Below, in pieces: positions 9,510-18,470 of a stretch of DNA of 64,000 bases (its first letter is position 1; each line of letters opens with the position of its first letter). The DNA is taken from NCBI GenBank assembly GCA_020633415.1, contig JACKDQ010000010.1, positions 132,867 to 196,866 of the forward strand. The letters run 5' to 3'. The stretch comes from Deltaproteobacteria bacterium. GTDB taxonomy: Bacteria; Myxococcota_A; Polyangia; GCA-2747355. Both the position numbers and the translations under genes were made by a program. Below the pieces are notes generated by a model. It was not told the origin of the DNA, ran no database searches, and saw nothing but the letters and a program-made list of their open reading frames with translations.

Positions 9510-10496
9510 TTATTCTTTTGTCGCAGACGCCGATTTGAGGTCGGCAAGAACCGCCTTGGCGTCGCTTTCCTTAATCCAGTTATTCTTCAAGAGCGCTTTC
9601 GTCACCTTGCTGCGCCATTGGACCGGCACGCGCCTCAACAGGTCCTTGGGCATCGGCGTTGGCTCGAGAAAAACGATGTCGCCGGCCGCCTTTTGGTAGC
9701 CGCCATTGACATAGTCTAGGGCCAGAGTATCGGAGTAGTGCAGGGTCGGCTCGATCGCTTCCTTCCAGAGTTCTTCCTTCCAGAGGCGAATCGACCAGTT
9801 GGCCTGCGAATATTCTATGTGGTCGAAGAATACCGCGCGGCGCCGCGTTTCCTTGGTGCCCGCCTTTTCGATGGTATGAAAGAGGCCCTTGAGCAGGCCC
9901 GACGGCTCGACCAAACGCGTTACGGTGCTTGCGCGGGTCCTGCCATAACGCCGGGTTGCAACATTGATGTTTCCGTCGGCTTTATGACGCTCGATAGTCT
10001 GCCGCACGGTCACGCGCTCGGAATCCCAACCGCTCGCTTTGAGTGCATCTAGAAAGGTCGGCGGGGCGACGGCCTCGGAGAAGGCACCTCGCTTGTTGTT
10101 GCCTCTGATGGGATAGGCCTCGCCCGCGTGGCGGATGTACTCGACGGTGACCGTCCCCGAGACATCTTGCTGCACATTCACGTCAAAGATTTCGAAGCTA
10201 GGAACCTTGTCGGAACGCTTTCGATCGTATGCCTCTGGTTTGACCTTCGTTGTGCGCGAATAGTGGAAAAAGAGTTGCTTGGCGCTGGAGTGGCCTTCCA
10301 ACGTCCACGGTCCGGCTCGACCCGTTTGGATCTTTTCGACGAAAAGGTTGGCCTGCCGCATGATCGCCTTCGCCTCAACGTTGGCATAACGGCCCGGTTT
10401 GGGTAGGCCCGTCTTTTCGAGCAAGCGAACCGGGGCCGCCAACGTAGATCCCGCGACGAGCATGCTTAGGCAGATAACGATACCGAAATGGGGCAA
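9510..10496 (-). CDS. Secreted protein of unknown function
   Basis: 328 residues. The N-terminus is a signal peptide (IVICLSMLVAGSTLAAP) and the mature part is soluble, with no transmembrane segments, repeats or motif I recognise. The start is a TTG at 10496 preceded by GAGGAAAAG. It is 152 bases upstream of the secreted protein ending at 8461 and on the same strand, so the two may be co-expressed. The 259 bases upstream (10497-10755) hold no gene or clear element. Confidence 0.6.
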   Translation of the reverse strand: MPHFGIVICLSMLVAGSTLAAPVRLLEKTGLPKPGRYANVEAKAIMRQANLFVEKIQTGRAGPWTLEGHSSAKQLFFHYSRTTKVKPEAYDRKRSDKVPSFEIFDVNVQQDVSGTVTVEYIRHAGEAYPIRGNNKRGAFSEAVAPPTFLDALKASGWDSERVTVRQTIERHKADGNINVATRRYGRTRASTVTRLVEPSGLLKGLFHTIEKAGTKETRRRAVFFDHIEYSQANWSIRLWKEELWKEAIEPTLHYSDTLALDYVNGGYQKAAGDIVFLEPTPMPKDLLRRVPVQWRSKVTKALLKNNWIKESDAKAVLADLKSASATKE

Positions 10497-10755
10497 AGGA
10501 CTTTTCCTCTGGCGCTTGCACGTTTCAATATCCGTGCCACGTCAGAGCGCGCTTACGCGGTCTTCTTTTCTTTTTCGATGCTGCAAACCGACAAGTTCGT
10601 TTGGCAAGTTCATTTGGCGAGCGATCAAGCCGACAACGGGTTTGGCCACCGCCTGGTGACCGATTCCTCCAGACACAAATGACTGGTCCTAGGAGATCAA
10701 ACCGTCGTCTTCATCGATGCGGCCTTAGCCCGCCGTCTTAGCGCTGATCGTTGTC

Positions 10756-11433
10756 CTAGCGGCGATGCAGATCGACGGTCCAATAGGTTGGATAACCCGA
10801 GGGGCACTCGACGTAGCCGATGCCGACGTGGCTGTAATTGCCGAGCAACAGTTGTTTGGCACTCGGGTTGGCGTTCCAGGTATCGAAAACCGCTTGGCCG
10901 GTCGTCTGGCCGGCGGCGATCAGTTCGGCGACGTAGCCGGTGAATCCGGCGGCAGCGAGTCGCTGAGCATAGGTTGAGCCGTCCGCGCCGACATTGGTCA
11001 ACTGGCCCAGCTTGCACATCTCGTTGCTGTGAGCTAGGGCGACCGCGCCGAGTTTATCGTCGCAGGCCAGCGCGCTACTCCGCGCGGCGTTGATCACCGC
11101 GAGCAACGCTTTGACCTGGGCGCTGCCGCAGCTGCCGGTCGCGGCAACGCTGCTGTCGCTCGGCGGCGTTGTGCTATCGGCCGTTGCTACCTGTTGGTCC
11201 GGGGCGTTGTGGCTACTGTCGGCGGCTGGCTGCGCATCGGTCGCTGGCGCTACCGCGCTATCGGCGCCTGGACCGCTCGAATCGAATTTGAGCGCGCCCG
11301 CGTCGGTCAATCCGCTGTCTCCGCCCGGCTGCGATTCGCCCCCCGAGCAACCCACACCGAGCGCGCCGGCCGCCAAGACACCCAATGCCCAAAACAAAGA
11401 TCGGTTTCGACAAGCCCTGTCTTCCTGCATCAT
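10756..11433 (-). CDS. Lipoprotein with CAP/SCP-like domain
   Basis: About 225 residues. There is a signal peptide with lipobox ALGVGC, then an Asp/Ala/Ser-rich spacer of ~65 residues, then a CAP (cysteine-rich secretory/SCP) domain recognised from VINAARSSALACDDKL, LAHSNEMC, DGSTYAQRLAAAGFTGYVAELIAAG and the ending VGIGYVE...YWTVDLHRR. The Glu of the usual ENIA motif is kept (AELIAAG), but the two family histidines appear to be replaced. The frame is open to 11778, but only the tandem ATGs at 11433/11430 directly precede a signal peptide. It is divergent from murE, ~195 bases from the murE start, so the spacer probably holds both promoters. Confidence 0.75.
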   Translation of the reverse strand: MMQEDRACRNRSLFWALGVLAAGALGVGCSGGESQPGGDSGLTDAGALKFDSSGPGADSAVAPATDAQPAADSSHNAPDQQVATADSTTPPSDSSVAATGSCGSAQVKALLAVINAARSSALACDDKLGAVALAHSNEMCKLGQLTNVGADGSTYAQRLAAAGFTGYVAELIAAGQTTGQAVFDTWNANPSAKQLLLGNYSHVGIGYVECPSGYPTYWTVDLHRR

Positions 11434-11628
11434 GCGCTGGCTAAAGAGCAAGTCGTGGGCCGTTCTGGTCGCTGCGTTTTCGCTCCCTTGCGCGTGCCGG
11501 CCGGGAATCGCTGCCCCAGTACGACCACAGTGGACCCCAGCGCGATTGCACCTGATTTCGGTGGTCTTGCCCGGCGATTCGTTGCCCGGGGATTTGTTGC
11601 GACAAGGCGCCCGTATTACAGTGTGGCG

Positions 11629-13131
11629 ATGATGCGGCTCGATCGATTGCTTGGTGACCGGATCGCCCTTTCTCGCGAACAGGCGGCGATCGAGATCGCT
11701 GATGTGGCTGATGATTCGCGCGAGGTTAAAGCGAACGACCTGTTCTTCGCCATCGCTGGTTTGACCGTCGATGGCCATGATTTCGCCCAGCGAGCGGTCG
11801 ATGCTGGCGCCGCCGCCGTAGTTTGTCAGCGCCCGCTCGACCTCGAGGTACCGTGTTTGCAGGTCGACGACCCGGCCGAGTTGCTGGGGATCGTTGCCGC
11901 GCGGCTAAACGACTCGCCAGGCGATGCGCTGCGCACGATCGGCATCACCGGGACCAATGGCAAGACGACGACGGCCTATCTGTGCGAGGCGATCTGCCAG
12001 CAAGCAGGGTGGCGCACCGGTCTGCTTGGTACCGTTGCCTACCGGATCGCTGCAGAGCAGATCCCCGCGCCATATACCACGCCGACCGCGATCGTGCTCC
12101 AGCGTCTGCTCAAGAAGATGGTCGCCGCGCAGTGCGACACAGCGATCATGGAGATCTCTTCTCACGCGCTCGAGCAGCGCCGCGTCGCCGGTCTGTCGAT
12201 CGACGTGGCGGCGTTTAGTCACATTACCCAGGACCATCTCGACCTCCACGGCGACATGAAGCGATACCTGGCGGCCAAACTGCTGTTGTTCAGCTCGGTG
12301 TTGCGCAGCGGCGGAACTGCCGTGGTCAATGTTGATGGCGATGGCGCCGATGTCGTGCAATCGGTTGTCGCCGACCGTGGCGATCTGCGGCTCTTGCGGT
12401 GTTCGCGCCAGCGCTCCGATGTCGAAGCGGTGCTCAGCGATTGGCACTCGACGCTTGGCGGAAGTCGGGGGCGACTGACGATCGCTGGAGAGCAGGTCGA
12501 TTTTAGCTCGCCGTTGGTCGGTGACTTTAACGCTGACAACCTGCTGTTGGCGGCGACGTGCTGCTTTGCCGCTGGCCTAAAGGTTGCTCAACTGCCGGCG
12601 GGCATCGCTCAGATGCCCGGTGTGCCCGGTCGTTTGCAGCGCATCGACCAGTCGGCGATCTTTGTCGACTACGCTCACACGCCCGACGCGCTCAAGCGCG
12701 CGATCGCCGTGTTGCGTCCGCTATGCCGCGGTCGGCTGTTGGTCGTTTTTGGTTGTGGCGGTGACCGCGATCAACAAAAGCGTCCACTGATGGCGCGAGC
12801 TGTTGCCGACGGTGCAGACCTGGCAATCGTCACTTCGGATAACCCACGTAGCGAATCACCTCAGGCGATCATCGCGCAGATCGTCGCCGGTCTACCCAGC
12901 GATCTGCGCGAGGTCGATGGCACAGCGGCTCGCGGGTACTGGGTCGAAGCCGATCGGCAGCGGGCGATCGAGCAAGCCGTCGCTGCACTTGGTCCTGATG
13001 ACGCGCTGCTGATCGCGGGCAAGGGTCACGAGGACTATCAGATCGTCGGTGACCGTCGGTTGCCGTTTGATGACCGAGAGCAAGCGCGACGCGCACTGGC
13101 CATCGCCGCCGCCCAACGGAGCAAACGATGA
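11629..13131 (+). CDS. murE: UDP-MurNAc-tripeptide ligase MurE
   Basis: Adds the third amino acid to UDP-MurNAc-L-Ala-D-Glu in the cytosol. The 500-residue protein shows the Mur ligase P-loop GITGTNGKTTT, the substrate region HTPDALKRAI, and the DNPR motif (VTSDNPRSE), which in characterised MurE enzymes marks meso-diaminopimelate specificity. The frame extends upstream to 11194, but that part is a shadow of the divergent lipoprotein; the MurE N-terminus begins at the tandem ATGs at 11629/11632. It is the first gene of the dcw cluster here; mraZ, rsmH, ftsL and ftsI, which often precede it, are not in this position. Confidence 0.94.
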   Translation: MMRLDRLLGDRIALSREQAAIEIADVADDSREVKANDLFFAIAGLTVDGHDFAQRAVDAGAAAVVCQRPLDLEVPCLQVDDPAELLGIVAARLNDSPGDALRTIGITGTNGKTTTAYLCEAICQQAGWRTGLLGTVAYRIAAEQIPAPYTTPTAIVLQRLLKKMVAAQCDTAIMEISSHALEQRRVAGLSIDVAAFSHITQDHLDLHGDMKRYLAAKLLLFSSVLRSGGTAVVNVDGDGADVVQSVVADRGDLRLLRCSRQRSDVEAVLSDWHSTLGGSRGRLTIAGEQVDFSSPLVGDFNADNLLLAATCCFAAGLKVAQLPAGIAQMPGVPGRLQRIDQSAIFVDYAHTPDALKRAIAVLRPLCRGRLLVVFGCGGDRDQQKRPLMARAVADGADLAIVTSDNPRSESPQAIIAQIVAGLPSDLREVDGTAARGYWVEADRQRAIEQAVAALGPDDALLIAGKGHEDYQIVGDRRLPFDDREQARRALAIAAAQRSKR

Positions 13132-14489
13132 TCTCGATGTCGGCCAAGCAAGCCGCAGCGCTTCTCGGTGTGACACCGCCCGGCGATGACGCCGATTTCA
13201 CTGGGATCAGCATCGACAGCCGCAATGTCGGTCAAGGTCAGGCGTTTGCCGCGCTGGCCGGTGAGCGTTTCGACGGACATCGTTTTATCGGCCAAGCGGT
13301 TGCCGCCGGCGCATCGGTGGTCTTTGCCGAGCGTAGCGGCGCTAGTGCTGGCGCGCCGTTGGTTGTCGTGCCGGCGATGCGCGCTGCCCTCGGCCAGCTT
13401 GCCCACGCTTGGCGCGCACGCGTCGCGCCGACGGTTGTCGCGATTACCGGCTCGATGGGCAAGACGACGACCAAGGAGTTTTGCCTGGCGCTCGCTCGGC
13501 AGCTCGGTTCGGCCCATGCGACGGCGGGGAACTACAACAACGAGATCGGTTTGCCGCTCACGCTGTTTGCCATGCCTGCCGACACGCGCACCGCGGTGTT
13601 GGAATTGGGAATGAACGCACCAGGCGAGATCGCCGCGCTTGCCGAGATCGCCGCGCCAGACATTGGTGTGGTGACCAATGTTGCACCCGTTCACCTGGCG
13701 GGCTTGGGAAGCCTCGATGCGATCATCCGCGCCAAAGGTGAGCTGATCAGCGACGTCGCGCGCCGGGCTGGCTGCGTGATTATTCCTGACGACCAACCAG
13801 CCTTGCTGCAGTTGGCCCGCGGCGCCGCTCGGATCTTGCGGTTTGGCCGCGCAGCCGACAGCGATATCCGCCTGGTCAGCGCCAAGACCTCGCGCACCGG
13901 CAGCGATCTGGTGATCGCGTTGGCTGGTCACGAGCATCGGCTGCGAATCGGTTTGGTCGGTCGGCACAACGCGCACAACGCCACCGCCGCGGCAGCGGTC
14001 GGTCTGGCCCTCGGGCTGACCGCACAGCAGATCATCGCTGCGCTTAGCGCACCGATTACGTTGCCGGCACATCGCTCGGCGCTCACGGTGATCGGCAAAT
14101 GGCAAGTCATCGACGACTGCTATAACTCCAGCCCGCGCGCTGCCGAAGCCGCCCTTGAGATGCTGGTCGAGCTCGCCGCTGGTGGGCCGGCCGTTGCGGT
14201 CCTTGGCGAGATGCGTGAACTCGGTGAGCAAAGCGCTGAGTTGCACCATGCCCTCGGTCGCTTCGCGGCAGGTGTCGGTCTTTCGGCGTTGGTCGTCGTC
14301 GGTCAGGGCGCCAAGTCCCTCGCAGCGGGCGCCTTGGAGGCGGGGATGGCGGCCGAGCAGGTGCTGTTTGTCGAGTCGCCCGAGCTCGCCGTGCCGCTGC
14401 TCGAACAGCAGGTGGCGGGCTTTTTGTTGGTTAAGGGCTCACGGGGCGCGCAGTTAGAGCGTTTGATCAGCGCCATGCAGGCCAGCTAA
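13128..14489 (+). CDS. murF: UDP-MurNAc-tripeptide:D-Ala-D-Ala ligase MurF
   Basis: Completes the UDP-MurNAc-pentapeptide by adding D-Ala-D-Ala. 453 residues, the normal length. The ATP loop is AITGSMGKTTTKEF, the central region contains NYNNEIGLPLTLF and LELGMNAPGEI, and the C-terminal domain has DCYNSSPRAAEAAL. The ATG at 13128 overlaps the murE stop (ATGA), indicating translational coupling. No defects seen. Confidence 0.95.
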   Translation: MISMSAKQAAALLGVTPPGDDADFTGISIDSRNVGQGQAFAALAGERFDGHRFIGQAVAAGASVVFAERSGASAGAPLVVVPAMRAALGQLAHAWRARVAPTVVAITGSMGKTTTKEFCLALARQLGSAHATAGNYNNEIGLPLTLFAMPADTRTAVLELGMNAPGEIAALAEIAAPDIGVVTNVAPVHLAGLGSLDAIIRAKGELISDVARRAGCVIIPDDQPALLQLARGAARILRFGRAADSDIRLVSAKTSRTGSDLVIALAGHEHRLRIGLVGRHNAHNATAAAAVGLALGLTAQQIIAALSAPITLPAHRSALTVIGKWQVIDDCYNSSPRAAEAALEMLVELAAGGPAVAVLGEMRELGEQSAELHHALGRFAAGVGLSALVVVGQGAKSLAAGALEAGMAAEQVLFVESPELAVPLLEQQVAGFLLVKGSRGAQLERLISAMQAS

Positions 14490-14559
14490 CCGCCTTCGCC
14501 AGAAAACTGTCGTCCCGTTCGCCGATCGGGCATGATGAAAGCGACTTCAGAGCGCCACC

Positions 14560-15762
14560 ATGTTTTTACATCTGCTCTATCCTCTGGCCCGTTACCACGC
14601 CCTTCGTTGGCTTTATGTCGTGCGCTATGCGTCGACGCGAATGATCGCTTCGACGCTGACGGCGATGTTGATGAGCTTTTTGCTCGGTCCGTGGTTCATT
14701 CGCCAGTTGCAGTCGCGACAGATCGGTCAAACGATCCGCGAAGACGGACCGCAGAGTCACCTCTCCAAAGCCGGAACGCCGACGATGGGTGGCAGTCTGA
14801 TCCTTTTGGCGTTGGTTGTGCCGACGCTGCTCTGGTGCGATCTTAGCAATCAGTTGGTTTGGGTGGTCGTCGGCGTGACCCTCGGCTACGGTGCGATCGG
14901 CTTTATCGATGACTCGCGCAAGTTACGCTATAAGAACAGCAAGGGCATTCCGGGCAAGGTCAAGCTGATCGGTCAGACGCTGATCGGTGGCGCGGCGGTT
15001 GCTTTGATGGTTTGGGGCAACGTTTTCGAAAAGGACGTCAGACACCGCCTGGCGCTTCCCTTTGCCGATTTCAACCGGCGCAGTCTGTTGCTCAACCCCG
15101 TGGTCTACTTCTTCTTCGGTTTGTTCGTGATCGTCGGCAGCTCTAATGCCGTCAACCTTACCGACGGTCTGGACGGGCTTGCGATCGGTCCAGTGATCGT
15201 CAGTGGTGGCACCTTTCTGATCCTCTCCTACGCTGCCGGTACCGCGCTCGGACAGCGCCGGGTGTTGACCGCCAAGGCGCGCGACCTGCTGGAGAAGCTC
15301 GCCGTGGAGATGGGCGAGGACGCCCCGCGACAGCTGTTTTCCTTCAACATCGCCGAGTACCTCAAGATCCCGCACATTCGCGGCGCCTCGGAGCTGGCGA
15401 TCTATTGTGCGGCGATGGTTGGCTCGGGGGTTGGCTTCTTGTGGTTCAACACGCATCCGGCGTCGGTCTTCATGGGTGACGTTGGCTCACTGGCCCTCGG
15501 TGGCGGCCTGGGTACGATGGCCGTCCTCACCAAGAACGAGTTCGTTTGGGCGCTGATGGGCGGCGTGTTTGTCCTCGAGGCTGTATCGGTGATCGTCCAA
15601 GTGTTGTCGTTCAAGTTGACCGGCAAACGCGTCTTTCGCATGGCGCCGATTCATCACCACTTCGAGCTCAAAGGTTGGGCGGAGCCCAAAGTGATCGTCC
15701 GCTTTTGGATCATTTCGATCATGCTTGCCCTGGTTGCGTTGGCGACCTTGAAACTGCGCTAA
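14560..15762 (+). CDS. mraY: Phospho-MurNAc-pentapeptide transferase MraY
   Basis: Integral membrane enzyme that transfers phospho-MurNAc-pentapeptide to undecaprenyl phosphate, making lipid I. 400 residues, hydrophobic, ~10 transmembrane helices. Signature motifs are FIDDSRKLRYKNSKG, NLTDGLDGLAIGP and the histidine-rich loop HHHFELKGW. A short spacer of 70 bases follows murF. Its TAA overlaps the murD ATG by one base (TAATG). Confidence 0.95.
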   Translation: MFLHLLYPLARYHALRWLYVVRYASTRMIASTLTAMLMSFLLGPWFIRQLQSRQIGQTIREDGPQSHLSKAGTPTMGGSLILLALVVPTLLWCDLSNQLVWVVVGVTLGYGAIGFIDDSRKLRYKNSKGIPGKVKLIGQTLIGGAAVALMVWGNVFEKDVRHRLALPFADFNRRSLLLNPVVYFFFGLFVIVGSSNAVNLTDGLDGLAIGPVIVSGGTFLILSYAAGTALGQRRVLTAKARDLLEKLAVEMGEDAPRQLFSFNIAEYLKIPHIRGASELAIYCAAMVGSGVGFLWFNTHPASVFMGDVGSLALGGGLGTMAVLTKNEFVWALMGGVFVLEAVSVIVQVLSFKLTGKRVFRMAPIHHHFELKGWAEPKVIVRFWIISIMLALVALATLKLR

Positions 15763-17129
15763 TGGCAACCCCCGAACTGCGCGGCAAACGCGTGCTGGTC
15801 GTCGGACTCGGTCGCTCTGGCATCGCCGCAGCCAACCTCTGCCTTCGCAAGGGTGCACAGGTCGTCGGCACCGATATCCGCAACGCCGAGCAGCTCGGCC
15901 AGTCGTTGAGCGCGCTCGACGCGGGGGTAATCCGCGATCTCGCTGGCCACGATCCAGCGCACTTTGCTGCAGCCGAATTGATCATCGTTAGCCCCGGAGT
16001 GCCCCCGATCGCGCCGCTGGCTGCTGCCCAGGCGCGCGGCGTGCCGATCCTCGGAGAAATCGAGTTGGCGGCGCGCTTCGTTACGGCACCGATCGTCGCG
16101 GTGACCGGCACCAACGGCAAGTCGACGACCACTTCGCTGATCGGCGAGATGCTCGTTCGCTCGGGCCGATCGACCTTTGTCGGCGGCAATCTCGGTGTAC
16201 CGCTGGCCGAGGCGGTTGCCGAAGATCGTGTCGATGATCTGCAAGCGGTCGTGCTCGAGCTGTCGAGCTTTCAGCTGGAAACGGTCGAGCGCTTTTCCGC
16301 GCATGTCGCTCTGCTGCTCAACGTCAGCGAAGATCACCTCGATCGCTATCCCGATTACGCCAGCTATTTGGCCGCCAAGGCGCGCGTTTTTGCCGGCCAA
16401 ACGCCAGCCGATTTCGCGATCGTCGCCAACGATCGCGATTGTTTGGACCTGGCCGCAGCGGGCCAGGGGCGTACACTGCCCTTTGGTCTAACCGCCGAAA
16501 CTGCCCCGCCGGCGGGCGCGTGGTTAACCGCCAGCGAATTCGTGCTCGTCGGCTTGAGCGATGCGGATCACGCGACAGAGCGCTATCCGATCAGCGCATT
16601 GCGCTTGGCCGGCCGACACAACCAGCTCAATGCGCTGGCAGCGATCGCCGCGGCGCGACTATTCGGTGCCAGCCCCGCGGCCGTCGAGCAAACGCTGCGC
16701 GAGTTTGCCGGGTTGCCTCATCGGATGGCGCATGTGCGTACCCTCGACGGCGTCGACTACTACAACGATTCAAAGGCGACCAATGTTGGCTCGGTGGTCG
16801 GCGGGCTAGCTGGCTTTGAGCGCCCGGTGGTTTTGATCGCCGGTGGCAAGGACAAGGGCGGTGATTATCGCCCATTCGCCGAAGCCGTCAGCGCACACTG
16901 CCGTCATGTTGTGCTGCTCGGCGCAGCGGCGGAGCTGATCGCCGCCGCACTCGACGACGATACGGCGGTCTCGCGGGCGACGACGATGGACCAAGCCGTC
17001 GCCCAAGCTCGCCAGGCTGCGCAGCTGGGCGACGCCGTCGTGCTGGCGCCCGCCTGCAGTAGCTATGACATGTACGAAAACTACGCGCGACGCGGCGACG
17101 ATTTCGCCCGCGCGGTCAACGCGCTCTAG
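15762..17129 (+). CDS. murD: UDP-MurNAc-L-Ala:D-Glu ligase MurD
   Basis: Adds D-glutamate to UDP-MurNAc-L-Ala. 455 residues, with an N-terminal nucleotide-binding motif VVGLGRSGIAAANL, the Mur P-loop VTGTNGKSTTTSLI, ELSSFQLET, NVSEDHLDRY and the C-terminal NDSKATNVGS. The start ATG at 15762 overlaps the mraY stop. The frame extends upstream inside mraY, but that part is not MurD-like. Confidence 0.94.
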   Translation: MATPELRGKRVLVVGLGRSGIAAANLCLRKGAQVVGTDIRNAEQLGQSLSALDAGVIRDLAGHDPAHFAAAELIIVSPGVPPIAPLAAAQARGVPILGEIELAARFVTAPIVAVTGTNGKSTTTSLIGEMLVRSGRSTFVGGNLGVPLAEAVAEDRVDDLQAVVLELSSFQLETVERFSAHVALLLNVSEDHLDRYPDYASYLAAKARVFAGQTPADFAIVANDRDCLDLAAAGQGRTLPFGLTAETAPPAGAWLTASEFVLVGLSDADHATERYPISALRLAGRHNQLNALAAIAAARLFGASPAAVEQTLREFAGLPHRMAHVRTLDGVDYYNDSKATNVGSVVGGLAGFERPVVLIAGGKDKGGDYRPFAEAVSAHCRHVVLLGAAAELIAAALDDDTAVSRATTMDQAVAQARQAAQLGDAVVLAPACSSYDMYENYARRGDDFARAVNAL

Positions 17130-17159
17130 TCGCTCCATTTTTTGCCCACCGCCGCCTAC

Positions 17160-17176
17160 CGAGCGATGATTGCTCG
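17160..17176 (+). promoter_or_regulatory. Small hairpin abutting the ftsW start
   Basis: CGAGC at 17160-17164 can pair with GCTCG at 17172-17176, with a 7-base loop. The base after it is the G of the ftsW GTG start. No Shine-Dalgarno sequence is visible between murD and ftsW, so this hairpin occupies the place of a ribosome-binding site. Any regulatory role is inference. Confidence 0.3.
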
Positions 17177-18421
17177 GTGCTAAAACGCTTGTTTCAATAT
17201 GGTCGCCAGTTGTCACCTGCCGATGGTGAACTCGCACCGCGCGGAATCGATCTCTGGATGCTGGCCGCGATCGTGGCCTTGGTCAGCCTGGGCATCGTGA
17301 TGGTCTATTCGGGCAGTGCGGTATTCGCCGGCGCGCGGTACAAAGACGGCGAGTTCTTTTTGCGCCGCCAACTGGTCTATGCTGCGCTCGGCTGCCTGGC
17401 GCTTTACGTCGGCGCGCGGCTCGACTACGGCATCTATCAGAGATTTACTTATCCGATGTTGCTCGCCAGCGCGCTTTCGCTCTGCGCGCTGCTGATCCCC
17501 GGTTTGGGAACACGCGTCGACGGTGCGGTGCGTTGGTTTCGCCTGGGCGGGATCTCCTTTCAACCCTCGGAGCCGGCCAAATTTTCGCTACTGGTCTATT
17601 TGTCCTACTCGTTGGCGAAGAAGCGCCACACGATGAGCTCGTTTTCGATCGGCGTATTGCCCCACCTGCTGGTCGCCGGTTTGATGGCGTTGATGGTCCT
17701 GCTGCAGCCCGACTTGGGGACGTCGGCGGTGATGATCGCCGTTACGCTGATCCTGCTGCTTGTTGCCGGTGCACGTTTGACCTACGTCGTGATCGCGCTG
17801 CTCGCCGGCTTTCCGCTGGCCTATCAACAGATCGTCGGTACGCCCTGGCGCATGCGCCGCTTGCTCGCCTTTCTCGACCCCTGGTCTTATCGACGCAGCG
17901 CCGGCTATCAGATCTCCGAGTCGCTGATCAGCATTGGTTCAGGCGGGTTGCGCGGATTGGGGCTCGGTGAAGGGCGGCAGAAGCTGTTTTTCTTGCCGGC
18001 GGCGCACACCGATTTTGTCTTCGCGATCATCGGAGAAGAGCTCGGCTTTACCGGGTTAGCCGCCGTGGTTGGCCTGTTTTTGCTGCTCGTCTTACGGACG
18101 CTGCGCGCTTCCTTTGCAGCACGCGATCTCTTTGGTGGCTACCTCGCCTTTGGCTGCGCAGCACTGATCGCCGTTCAAGCGTTGCTGCACATGGCGGTGG
18201 TCACCGGTCTGGCGCCGACCAAGGGCATTACCTTGCCGTTTGTCAGCTACGGAGGTACGGCGTTGATTACCATGATGTTTATCTCCGGTGTGGCGCTAAA
18301 CATCTCGGGGCGCTATCCTCGGCCAGCGCCGGTTTCGCGCCGCAGGCTGCCCGACGGCAATCGCCGTCGCCCACAGCGCGTCGTTGTTGCCGGCGCCGAG
18401 GGGCATTCAGAAGCGGTCTAG
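17177..18421 (+). CDS. ftsW: Septal peptidoglycan polymerase FtsW (SEDS family)
   Basis: Integral membrane glycosyltransferase that polymerises lipid II at the division site. 414 residues with about ten transmembrane helices. SEDS-family features include GTRVDGAVRWFRLGGISFQPSEPAKF, whose central part carries the conserved PSE motif; LLQPDLGTS; FFLPAAHTDFVFAIIGEELGF; and PFVSYGGTALI near the end. A short basic C-terminal tail (from about residue 380) is cytosolic. The start is a GTG without an obvious ribosome-binding site. The cognate class B PBP (FtsI) is not in this cluster. Confidence 0.93.
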   Translation: MLKRLFQYGRQLSPADGELAPRGIDLWMLAAIVALVSLGIVMVYSGSAVFAGARYKDGEFFLRRQLVYAALGCLALYVGARLDYGIYQRFTYPMLLASALSLCALLIPGLGTRVDGAVRWFRLGGISFQPSEPAKFSLLVYLSYSLAKKRHTMSSFSIGVLPHLLVAGLMALMVLLQPDLGTSAVMIAVTLILLLVAGARLTYVVIALLAGFPLAYQQIVGTPWRMRRLLAFLDPWSYRRSAGYQISESLISIGSGGLRGLGLGEGRQKLFFLPAAHTDFVFAIIGEELGFTGLAAVVGLFLLLVLRTLRASFAARDLFGGYLAFGCAALIAVQALLHMAVVTGLAPTKGITLPFVSYGGTALITMMFISGVALNISGRYPRPAPVSRRRLPDGNRRRPQRVVVAGAEGHSEAV

Positions 18422-18470
18422 GCGGCGCCCCACGCGATAATTCGATTCCTCACGACTGGGGAGTTTTGTG

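Noticed and set aside
11194..11628. Extended N-terminus of MurE
   Set aside because: This part lies opposite the divergent lipoprotein gene and shows no MurE similarity; the family N-terminus starts at the tandem ATGs.
13038..14249. Minus-strand frame of ~403 codons across murF
   Set aside because: It is a shadow of murF, which has its full set of family motifs.
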